Origin: an uncultured Microscilla sp.
GTDB lineage: Bacteria; Bacteroidota; Bacteroidia; Cytophagales; Microscillaceae
Assembly: GCF_947493425.1 (NCBI RefSeq)
Contig: NZ_CANLRP010000048.1
Span: 1-48,822 of the forward strand
Reading direction: 5' to 3'
DNA: 48,822 bases
The notes under the pieces were generated by a model that was not told where the DNA came from, did no database searches, and worked only from the letters and a program-made list of their open reading frames with translations. This document shows positions 35,308-45,200 of the stretch, piece after piece. Every line of letters starts with the position of its first letter. Positions within the stretch are counted from its first letter, which is position 1. The position numbers and the translations under genes are program-made.

Positions 35308-38300
35308 ATGTCCACCCAACCATTTTATCCAAACCTAGGTACTATAGTTACCCTCAACGACTTTCCACCAGAGCTGCAGTTTCTGGAAAATGGGCTGCAA
35401 CATGCCCTGGACAATATTTATTATAAAAACCTCCAGTTTACCAAAAACGATCAAGGTACGCAAGCTTATTACAACCTGATACTGGTCACTGGCGAAGCCC
35501 TCAAACTAGACCTGTTCAATAGTGGGCTTTCGCTGGTTTTGAACCCAGGCAATGCAGACGAAACTCTTATACCCTTGAGGCTCCATTACAACTGGGGAAT
35601 TCTTTCGTTGGTCAACAATTTCAACCTTCAGGATTTTTCGTACCTGCCAGAAGAAATGCAAAACATTCTGGAGCGAACTCTAAACCTGGATGACAATACA
35701 TGGATTCAGACTGCTATAGAAGCCTTTGAGACAGACACTACTCTAGAAAGTTATCAGAGGCTTGTAGATAAGCTAAATCAACATTATAATCTTGCTGGAG
35801 TTGACCAAATAACTTACCCCACTGAAGACGATCCACTAAATATGGCAGAAGATATTCGCTGGGCTGTGGAAGAGCACCTTCTAATTACAGATAGCATTGC
35901 CAATGCGATCAAAGCCATTTACATTGCTTCGTCTGATCCCCATACTTATAATCAAAACCTAGACCTGTTGTCTTACAAGCTTAATAAAGAAAGCCTGCTG
36001 GATTATATCAAAAAAATTATCACTCCTAATATTCAGGCAAGTCTTGATTTATCTTTGGGTTTGGCATTCCCCCGAAACATTTTGACCCCATTGGATGCTA
36101 TCACAGGCAATCCCTTGCCCGAACCTGAACAATCTATCATAGTGTTTGATGTTGGTACGTTCAATTTTAGCACCTATAGAGGGATTGGCTTTGACAAAGA
36201 CCAAGTAGCAAGCCTCAATTATCCCTCCCAAATTGGTAATACAGGCATTGGCATTGATTTTACCAACCTTAAATTAGACTTAAGCAGAAACAGTAATATA
36301 AGTGAGGCAGATTTTGACGGGAGACTGGAAGATTTCATGGGCATTTACGCCGAAACCGCCACCATTACCCTCCCCACCAAATGGTTCAAACAAGTAGACC
36401 AATCGCAGGCCAAAATCACGGCACGCCACTTATTGGTGGGTACGGGAGGACTTTCGGGCACCCTTGCGCTGGAGGCCGTAGGGGGTCACAGTGCTACACC
36501 TACCCTTACTACCAAAATAGGCGCCGATCAGGGCTTTGAGGTGGGTTTTCAGGCCTTTGGCCTCACCTTTCAACAAAATGTGGTGACGGCCTCCAACATT
36601 GCGGGACGGCTCAAAATACCACGCCTGAAAAACAGCCAAGGCCAGGAGGCGGTCATAGACATCAATGGGCACCTAAATGCCGAAGGTGATTTCTTGCTTA
36701 CTGCTGCCAACCAGGGAGGTTTCGAGGCCTTCAACCTCCCAGGGGTGCTTGCCCTTCATATTACCTCGCTAGAGCTGGGTCGCCAAGACGACCAATTCTT
36801 TATTGGCATTGGGTGCAAGTTGCGCTTTACCAACCAAGTGATGGATAAAATGCTCAAGGGGCAATCGATTGAGGTGTCTCGCATGCGCATTTACAGCGAT
36901 GGCAGCTTCGAGATTGTGGGCGGCACCATTCCCGTACCCGCCAGTTTTAGCCTCCACCTGGGGCCATTAGAAGTGGGCATTTCGGGCATCAACTTTGGCT
37001 CTTACCAACGCGAGCATTTGGGCGTCATGCGTAAATATTATGTTTTTGGCTTTGACGGCGCCCTGGGCTTGGGGCCCATTGGAGTAGAGGCACGAGGCAA
37101 GGGCATGCAGTACTTTTTTACTATAGACAACGACCCTGCCCAAGGCAAACCCGCCCACGATTATTTCAGCATTCAAACTATAGAGGTAGACATTACCATT
37201 CCGGGCAACGCCACCCCCGAAAGTGCCACCGCCATTATTCAAGGCTATTTGTCTATTCCTCAGCCTGGCGAGTCGATTGAGTACGAAGGAGGAGTGTCGG
37301 TAAAGCTTCCCAAGGCCCGCATCAGTGGCAACGCCGACATGCGTTTGGCTCCTCAATATCCGGCATTTTTGATCGATGCCCAAATAGGCTTGCCCAAGCC
37401 CATTCCATTGGGGGCTACTGGCTTGGGGTTTTATGGCTTTAGGGGTTTGTTGGGCTACCGTTACGTAGCCGAAAAAGAGGCCATTGGTCTAGAGTCGGGC
37501 AAAGACTCTTGGTACGACTACATGGCACACCCGCGAAGTGGCATTCATGCCGAAAAGTTGAGCGGTCCCGACAAAACTGCAGACTACGCATTCCCTTTTT
37601 CGGTGGGGGCAGGGGCTACTCTAGCCACCATGGACGATGGGTTCTTGCTGTCTACTCGGTTGTTTTTATTATTGTCGTTGCCCAGTGTGTTTATTCTAGA
37701 GGGCAAGGCCAATATTTTGAGCCAACGCCTTGACCTGGATGCCAGCAATGAGCCCCCTTTCTTTGCTTTTTTGGCCATAGGCGATCGCTCTATAGAAATG
37801 GGCCTTGGAGCCGATTATCAATTGCCCAAAAACAATGGCCACATCATAGATTTGTATGCCGAAGTACAAGCAGGATTTTTCTTCGACCATCCTTCGGCCT
37901 GGTACATTCATTTTGGCACCAAAGAAAAACCCATTTCGGCGCGGTTGTTTTCGTTGCTCGACGTAAGGGCTTTTCTGATGCTATCGGCCAAGGGCATAGC
38001 AGTAGGTGCCCGTGCCGAATTTAACTTTGACAAACGCTTTGGCCCAGCCCACGTCAAGGCTTGGCTATATGCCGAGGTAGGCGCCAGGCTCAGCTTTGAG
38101 CGCTCCCAGTTGGGCGGGCACCTGGCCGTAGGAGGCGGGCTAGAGGTATCTCTTTGGTTTATTAGTTTGGGGCTTTCTTTTGATGCCATATTGGCCGCCG
38201 AAGCCGCCAAACCTTTCCTGATTTATGCCCAGTTTCGAGTATGTGGCAAAATCAAAATTGCCTTTATCAAAATCAAGAAATGTGTCAATGTAGAGCTTAA

Positions 38301-41300
38301 GTGGGAAAAAGACCGACAGGTAGACCGTAGCCCTATAGCCCCCTTGTTGCCCGCCAGGGCTCACGAACTGGTCAAAGGCGTGCACATGCTCACGGGCGAA
38401 ACCTTTGATCTGCAAAAGTTTGATGGGCTGCCTTTGGCGGCCAACATTACCGAAAGCGTGTTACCTCTGGACACTTACATTGACCTCAAGTTTACCAAGG
38501 CAGTATTGCCCAATGCAGTTGCCCACAAAATTGGTGGGGTAAATCACCCGCCAGCGGGCTACACCGACTTGATCCCTCCCGAAAAAACCATCAAGGGAGG
38601 CAAAGATGTGCGCCAGGTAAAGCACCGTTACTCTATCGAAAGCATCAACATCAACATCTGGAATGGCCACGCCTGGCAAACCTACCATCCTTACGAGGCA
38701 ATGACCAATCACGCCAACACCACCGCCGATTTGTCTCAGCTGAAGATAGGCCACTGGCAAAAGTCTGACCAACAATACAACGCCATTCGTTTGTTGGCCA
38801 GCGCCCCGTTTAGCTATACCGAACAAGGCGAGCCTGGTTGGTTTGTACCCGAACAGATGGGCATTACAGCGGCAAATATGTTTTGCGAGGGGGTGGCCCG
38901 TACACAAGGGGTGATCAACTGGTTAACTGTGTCTTCAAATACCTTGTATACCACCAACCTGCGCGGCTATTATCAGCAGCAGGGCATGTATTACAAGCTC
39001 AGCGGCCAGGCATTCAGCGATTTGCAAGGAAAAACCTGGGGAATGCGTGGACGTGTGGCACAAGACGCCAACACGCCTGCTTTTGCCCAATCGCTGCAGT
39101 TCGACAATTCCAATGACCTGGAGCTTAAGCTGCCCGAAGCTGCCCAAACCGTTGTATTGAACCTGTCTACCGAGGCGCGCGGAGTCACCATTCAATACTA
39201 TGGGGCGATACAAGCCGACACAGCGCCAGAGGTACAGTATGGCCTGGTGACGCAAGAATACAAAACCAAGGCTGCATTGGCGAACCCGGTAACCTATAGC
39301 CACCCCACTCAAGGGGTTTCCAAAATATTGATTGTTCCTGACAAGATAGACCACGGAGCTGTAATGACCGTGAGGCAAAAATTGGCGGAGCTGTATTTTG
39401 ACGCCTACGTGGCTTCGCTTAGTACTGGTTTGCCCGAGTTGAACGGCGCCAGCTTTGTGGGTCAGTTCAATTTGCTCATTACCCAACTAGAAACATTGTA
39501 TGAAGCAGGGGGCACCAAGTTGCCCGATGATACTCCGGCAGAAACGTTGGATTTTTTCTTGAACCAATACGAAAAAGCCCCTCATGCCTATTACCACCAA
39601 ATAGAAACCCCCGAGGGCGATATTTATGCCGTGGGCGAAGTATTGCATGCCTCGGGCAAGCAGGTAGGGTTGATCACCAAGCTCAATGTGCGAGGCGAGG
39701 TACTCTGGGAGAAAAGCTATGTGCCTTCTTCTGGCAACGATTTTAGCTTTCGCCAGGCAGTGTTGTGCGACAATGGCGACCTGATGTTGTTGGTGCACCA
39801 TGTAGTGCCCCTCCGTCGTTCGGTGTTGTTTACCTTGTTTGGCTTGTTGAGGGTGCAAAGCAACGGTGCCCTCAGAGATGCTCAAGCTACTTTTTATGAC
39901 TATTTTCCGGACAACGACCACCACTCCTTTTTGGTAAAGATGAACAATGACCAATTCTTTTTGACAGGGGGGCATACTGCTTTCAAAACAGGAGGAACGA
40001 ATAACGGTGGAGGCAATGGAGGTAGGGGGGGCAGGCGTCCTGTTGGCGACCTCTCAGGGTTTAATAAATTGTTTGTGGGTACTGCACTACAGGGAGCCGC
40101 TTTTGATGGTCAACACTTGTTGTTGGTGGGGTATAGTTTCGGCTCTTTTGCGGTCAAGCTGGACGAAAATTTTCAGCTGGTAGAGCAAAAGTTTTGGGGA
40201 GGCGTATCAGGCAGTATTGCCTTGCTAAGGCATGTGTGCTATAGTGAAGGACAATTTGTGGTAGTGGGCGACCTGGCTTCAGAGCTAAAGCCAAGGCGTC
40301 ATGGCGGCGATCCTTTGGTGCCTTTGGGCAATGTAGATCGGTTTGTGGCCAGGTTTGATGCCTCTGCTCCATTGCCTCATGAGCTTGCCGCCAAGGTGTT
40401 TAACGAAACAGACCTGGTAAATCCCCTCAGCTACGCCCTTAAGTGTAGCCCACAATTTGTGTTGGTGGGGGTCAACGAGCGTATCTACAAGTTTGATCGT
40501 CAGTTAAACCTGGTGGGCAATTATGTTTTTGGTGAGGAAGCCCAAACTGTACACCTAGACTGGGCAACAGCCCAAAGCGTATTGTTGCACAGCGATGCCC
40601 AGGACGAAGAGCATTACCTGGCGCGGCTCGACCCTGGGGTGGGCAGTTGCAGGTCAAAAACAGGCCCTGCCCTGAGTCTAATAGATGTCAACATTACAAG
40701 CAACTTCCCAGGCAGGTTGTTTGCTGGAGAACAGTGGAGCACAATACACGCCTCAGACCTGGCCGTAGGCGAGGTAGTGTCTACCCCTCAATCTTTGTGC
40801 TCGTTTACGGGGCGAAAACCCACCCCCAAGTTTTCGTTTAAATCTTACCTGCATGAAGTCAACTGGCAATCGGTAGAAGACTATGTGCTCAACCAACACA
40901 TTCCGGGGCAAGCGGCCATTCAGAAAGACTACCAGGCGTCGGTCAATGCCCTCAACAAAACCGTGCGCCCGGTATGGCGCCCCAACTCGACCTATTACGT
41001 TCATTTCAAACTAAGAGACAATGTAGACGATGGGCAGCAGCTGGCCGATTTTGAGTATTACTATGGTTTTAAAACGGTTGGTCCGGTAGGGCACTTTCAC
41101 AATGCAGCGGGGGTGCGCTACGGCGCCAGCCGCAATGCTCAAGGGCAATTGATAAACCCCGAAAAGTATGCCCTCGCAAATATGAGAAAGTACATCGATT
41201 ATGCACGTTCTTACCCCAACGCTGATGGCAACTTGCTCAGGTCTAAGCCCTTGTTTTACAGCAGCGAAAATGGCCACAATACCATTGCTTTGTTTTTTAC

Positions 41301-42273
41301 CCAGACCTACACTACACACTTGATGAACGAGTGGCCTGCTTATCAGGGCTTGGCTTCGTTGCAGGGGAAGCTACAAATTGTGGTCAAAGACCCTATCGAA
41401 GGCTTAAGTGTTGAAAACCCGCCTCCGCCCCACGTTACTACTACCGAAATACCCCAGGCAGTAGTGAGTTGGGAGGTAGATGATGCCCCTCCAATGCCCA
41501 CTCATTTGCAACAGCTCAACAATTTTGTCCAGGCACAAACCCATCACCCCGACTTGCAATGTTTGCTGGTGGGCGGAGAGCTAATCAAGCCGTTGAGCTA
41601 TGTCACCAAGGTAACACTTACCCATTTGAAACCTCAAAAAATGTACACCGCCATTGTAAACAATGTGTTTGAAGGGGCTACAGTCGAGGTGCATAATTTT
41701 GTGTTTCAAACCTCTCGTTATGCCCACTTTGCCGAGCAAGTCAATAGCTATCGCTTGCAAGACAACCAAGGCAATGCACAAAATGCGGTGTTTACCGTGC
41801 CGCTGACCTTAGACACGGCCGCCATCAATACGGCTTACCACATAGTGAACAACGTGTCGGACCCTGCCAGTGAAGCATTGGCTACCCAATGGAACGATTT
41901 GTTTGCACGGGCTATAGAGGGGGCATTGGGCATGCCTCCTCTGGCTCCTGCGCTTACTACTGAGTTTCACCCCATCAAAGATACCAATTCGGGGCAGGTG
42001 GTGGCCTTGCTCATTCGCAACCCCGAACCGTTGAATGACCCCAAGATGCCTCGGGCAGAAGCCCTCCCTACTATAGCCGTAATGAATGGCGCCAGTGTAG
42101 ACACTCACTACAAGGTATTGTTGAGTCAAGACTATGCCCAGGCTTTGATTATGCACAGTAGCAAGGCCATCAGCGCCAGTAATCTGGTGGTGCGGTTTCA
42201 GTACAAAAAATGGAATGGCAATGATTACGAAGTCGTAGAAACTATTCAAACCAATCAACTCATTATTCAATAA
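35308..42273 (+). CDS. Giant unknown protein with a large beta-rich domain and a beta-propeller-like region
   Basis: The 2321-residue protein has no signal peptide or membrane segment. Residues 1-330 are of unknown type. A large domain rich in beta-strands and glycine follows at about 330-1000 (for example ATGLGFYGFRGLLGYRY near 705 and KIKIAFIKIKKCVNVELKW near 985); from memory it resembles DUF6603. Residues 1425-1780 carry repeated units of the form GDIYAVGEV, DLMLLVHHV and FVVVGDLAS, as in beta-propellers, with a Gly-rich loop near 1561. The C-terminal 440 residues form another conserved-looking unit (VHFKLRDNVDDG, FKTVGPVGHFHN, FQTSRYAHFAEQVNSY). Base composition changes abruptly near 36340. 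The gene is the third of four in the operon. Function is unknown. Confidence 0.75.
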   Translation: MSTQPFYPNLGTIVTLNDFPPELQFLENGLQHALDNIYYKNLQFTKNDQGTQAYYNLILVTGEALKLDLFNSGLSLVLNPGNADETLIPLRLHYNWGILSLVNNFNLQDFSYLPEEMQNILERTLNLDDNTWIQTAIEAFETDTTLESYQRLVDKLNQHYNLAGVDQITYPTEDDPLNMAEDIRWAVEEHLLITDSIANAIKAIYIASSDPHTYNQNLDLLSYKLNKESLLDYIKKIITPNIQASLDLSLGLAFPRNILTPLDAITGNPLPEPEQSIIVFDVGTFNFSTYRGIGFDKDQVASLNYPSQIGNTGIGIDFTNLKLDLSRNSNISEADFDGRLEDFMGIYAETATITLPTKWFKQVDQSQAKITARHLLVGTGGLSGTLALEAVGGHSATPTLTTKIGADQGFEVGFQAFGLTFQQNVVTASNIAGRLKIPRLKNSQGQEAVIDINGHLNAEGDFLLTAANQGGFEAFNLPGVLALHITSLELGRQDDQFFIGIGCKLRFTNQVMDKMLKGQSIEVSRMRIYSDGSFEIVGGTIPVPASFSLHLGPLEVGISGINFGSYQREHLGVMRKYYVFGFDGALGLGPIGVEARGKGMQYFFTIDNDPAQGKPAHDYFSIQTIEVDITIPGNATPESATAIIQGYLSIPQPGESIEYEGGVSVKLPKARISGNADMRLAPQYPAFLIDAQIGLPKPIPLGATGLGFYGFRGLLGYRYVAEKEAIGLESGKDSWYDYMAHPRSGIHAEKLSGPDKTADYAFPFSVGAGATLATMDDGFLLSTRLFLLLSLPSVFILEGKANILSQRLDLDASNEPPFFAFLAIGDRSIEMGLGADYQLPKNNGHIIDLYAEVQAGFFFDHPSAWYIHFGTKEKPISARLFSLLDVRAFLMLSAKGIAVGARAEFNFDKRFGPAHVKAWLYAEVGARLSFERSQLGGHLAVGGGLEVSLWFISLGLSFDAILAAEAAKPFLIYAQFRVCGKIKIAFIKIKKCVNVELKWEKDRQVDRSPIAPLLPARAHELVKGVHMLTGETFDLQKFDGLPLAANITESVLPLDTYIDLKFTKAVLPNAVAHKIGGVNHPPAGYTDLIPPEKTIKGGKDVRQVKHRYSIESININIWNGHAWQTYHPYEAMTNHANTTADLSQLKIGHWQKSDQQYNAIRLLASAPFSYTEQGEPGWFVPEQMGITAANMFCEGVARTQGVINWLTVSSNTLYTTNLRGYYQQQGMYYKLSGQAFSDLQGKTWGMRGRVAQDANTPAFAQSLQFDNSNDLELKLPEAAQTVVLNLSTEARGVTIQYYGAIQADTAPEVQYGLVTQEYKTKAALANPVTYSHPTQGVSKILIVPDKIDHGAVMTVRQKLAELYFDAYVASLSTGLPELNGASFVGQFNLLITQLETLYEAGGTKLPDDTPAETLDFFLNQYEKAPHAYYHQIETPEGDIYAVGEVLHASGKQVGLITKLNVRGEVLWEKSYVPSSGNDFSFRQAVLCDNGDLMLLVHHVVPLRRSVLFTLFGLLRVQSNGALRDAQATFYDYFPDNDHHSFLVKMNNDQFFLTGGHTAFKTGGTNNGGGNGGRGGRRPVGDLSGFNKLFVGTALQGAAFDGQHLLLVGYSFGSFAVKLDENFQLVEQKFWGGVSGSIALLRHVCYSEGQFVVVGDLASELKPRRHGGDPLVPLGNVDRFVARFDASAPLPHELAAKVFNETDLVNPLSYALKCSPQFVLVGVNERIYKFDRQLNLVGNYVFGEEAQTVHLDWATAQSVLLHSDAQDEEHYLARLDPGVGSCRSKTGPALSLIDVNITSNFPGRLFAGEQWSTIHASDLAVGEVVSTPQSLCSFTGRKPTPKFSFKSYLHEVNWQSVEDYVLNQHIPGQAAIQKDYQASVNALNKTVRPVWRPNSTYYVHFKLRDNVDDGQQLADFEYYYGFKTVGPVGHFHNAAGVRYGASRNAQGQLINPEKYALANMRKYIDYARSYPNADGNLLRSKPLFYSSENGHNTIALFFTQTYTTHLMNEWPAYQGLASLQGKLQIVVKDPIEGLSVENPPPPHVTTTEIPQAVVSWEVDDAPPMPTHLQQLNNFVQAQTHHPDLQCLLVGGELIKPLSYVTKVTLTHLKPQKMYTAIVNNVFEGATVEVHNFVFQTSRYAHFAEQVNSYRLQDNQGNAQNAVFTVPLTLDTAAINTAYHIVNNVSDPASEALATQWNDLFARAIEGALGMPPLAPALTTEFHPIKDTNSGQVVALLIRNPEPLNDPKMPRAEALPTIAVMNGASVDTHYKVLLSQDYAQALIMHSSKAISASNLVVRFQYKKWNGNDYEVVETIQTNQLIIQ

Positions 42274-42293
42274 ACACCCAAAAGCGATCAATC

Positions 42294-45200
42294 ATGGATT
42301 TTATTAAGGAATTTATTTTTGAGAAAAATGGAAATCCTGTAAATAAGATACCTGCATTAGCAGACAATAACCTCATAGACTATGTAGAAGGTCAATTGTT
42401 AATTGCAGATAAATTTGCTGGCATAAATGACGGGTTTCTTATATATAATATTGATAATTTAGGTAATATACTATGGGCAAAAAGAATTGATAACCTACAT
42501 GTGCGAAGGGTAAGGTGTACTAAGGATGGAGGGGCTATCATATTAGGGCAAAAAAATGGTACGCCAGAAGAAGTTATGATCATTAATATTAGTAGAAATG
42601 GTATAGTGAAGTGGCATACAGCCATTAAAGAACCATCTATTCCTAGTAAGTTCTCGTTGGTGGTTACAAATGATGGCTCAGTTGTTTCTCTATTGAAATT
42701 CGGTAATGCTGTTACTCTAATTTTTAAATTAAGCTCAAAAGGTGATATCAATCAGGTAAATAAATTTAATATTAATGATGGTAAAGGACTTGAAGAAATC
42801 TTTTATGATGCGGATAATGATGAGTTTGTGATCTTACATTCCAATGGAAACGGTCATAATTTAGAAGATTTTGGGGTACTTGTTCTAAACAGTGATTTAA
42901 TCCCAATAAAAAATCGAAAGATAAAATTCCCTGCTGAAATCACTGATGATACAACCCAGTTTCATCGAATATACTTTGCTATTAAACAAGATGGCTATAA
43001 ACTGATTCTATCTAGATACCCTAAGGACTATTACATTAATATTCCTAAAAGTGTATCATTGGGCGATTTAGCCATCAAATCATTTGCAAATGATTTCGGA
43101 GCTACTGGAATTACCGAATATGGTTTTGCAATGAATAAAGTTTTCAGATATATACATGTTGCTCAGAGTAATAGTAATGTAACTGATATTATTGATTTAG
43201 GTAGCAATACGGTATTAAAAGGTACTTTTAAGGGCAATCAAAAGGACGGATTTCATTTAAAATTTATTGGAAATCATATAATTGGATTGAGTGACGATAG
43301 TAGTGTAGCCATAGCACCACTAATTGCCCCAAATTGCTTAGTACTACAAAATAATGTGCAAGAATCTATTTCTATTGGTGAAACAAATGTTACACTTGAA
43401 AACTTTATTGTGTCGTCTAATACTATAGGGCATAGCCCAATATCTATTGCTCTCTATTCTATTACTGATTTTAACTGGACTGATAAGCAATTTTGTTTGC
43501 ATCGCCCCACTATTAACATTCAATCTCCTCACCTCTACCTCCAAGCGGCAGGCTCTACCGGGGCAGATGGCAGCGCGCGGGGCATTCACTTGCGTTGGAT
43601 GCTCAAGAAACAACTGACCCATCACTTGCCCAAAGGAAACTTGGCCAACACTGCCCATCATTTGAACAAACCCAACGACTTTGTGAAAATCTATCGGGCG
43701 GTTTATACTCCCCAAATTACCTCATTAGATTTGAGCGCTCCGCCCCAAACCGTAGACGACCTCAACCAACAATGGATGTACAGCGTAGATGAACAGTTCA
43801 TCTCTGTTCACTTCCACCAAGCCGATCGTTACCAAACCATTCGATCCAGCATAAACCCTTTGGTAAACCCTCGCGGTTTTATTCAAAATTATGGGGATGG
43901 ACTGATAGAAGTGAGCACTGAAAAAAATGTATTCTTTGCGGTAAGGTGGGTTGTAAACCAAGGGCAAGCCGACAGTCAATTGCAAGTAGAATGTTTTGGG
44001 GTAGAAGAAAACACCCTGGCTTCGCCTAAAAATATCGTTGCCCGCCAAACTTTTGACCAAACCACGCTCTCGTCGGCTCGGGTAAACCTGGAAAACGGAC
44101 GCAGCGTGAGGTGGCGCGCCAGGCAATGCGAGGTAACAGCCCTTGAGCTGGAGCTGTATGACGAGCTACTTGAAGACATGAACCAAAATCGTGTTTGGAA
44201 GGCGCTGGGGAAGTTTGCCCTGAGCACCGATGACGCCACTGCTTTTCAAGGTTTAGAACCCACCCCAGGGTTGGTGCATGGCCAATGGCCGCGTTACAAT
44301 GACCAAACGTTTGTGAATACGGCCAGCTACCACGACAAGTGGAGCGGTACGCGTGAGGCACCCGACCGTAACATCAAAGAAGTAGTGCAAAAGTACCTCA
44401 CCCTGAGCGACCAAGCCAACAACCCGAAAGCCACGGAGATGGTGCAGTTTACCACAGACGAAGGCACCACCGATCAAATGGAAATTTCTAACCTTGATAT
44501 GTTGCAATTGGCTTCGTTTGACTACCACGTGGCTCGAATGCTGGGTTTGGGCTACCTGGATACCGACCCAGCGGTGATGTCGGGCAAGTTTGTGTACAAG
44601 GCCGAATACACTACTACCGCCGATTTGGGAGACGGCGAAGGAGCCAGAACTGTGGCACATACCTACTTATCGTTGCCCACGGCTATAGACGACGAATGCC
44701 TGCCTTATGCCGTAGATTTGGAGGCGCCACAAATGGGCATTCAATACAGCGAAAGTGCAGAAAATCAAGTCAGGATTACAGATGAGCAAGGCTATACTCA
44801 AGATGGCAAAACACGTTTTATTAGCTTGTTTGCCCAAGCATTGCCCGAATACAATGAGGGAGGCTTTTTTGCTACCCCTGACTCTTTCAATTTTGCCCAG
44901 AGTACTTACCCAGTGTATGCAGGCATTGAGTACAAAACGCAAGGGGGCAGTTGGCAACGCCCCGAACTGCTCAATAATACACGCCACCTGGCTGCAGTGC
45001 CTACTGGAGTGACGCCTTATGCCGAGTCGGTAGTGTTACACTTGCCAGACCCTGGCGAAGCCTTGTATGTACACCGTGAAAAAAAAGCAGGAACCCATGT
45101 ATATAGCTCTTATGGAATCAATTGGTTTGGCAGAGCCACCCGTAGTAGCATAACACATTCAGTCACGACCAACTTCCCGCTAAAAAATAATTTATTGCCA

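Noticed and set aside
38935..42291. Long antisense frames opposite the giant genes, up to 183 residues
   Set aside because: These are expected in GC-rich coding sequence read backwards; their products look random and no starts or domains support them.
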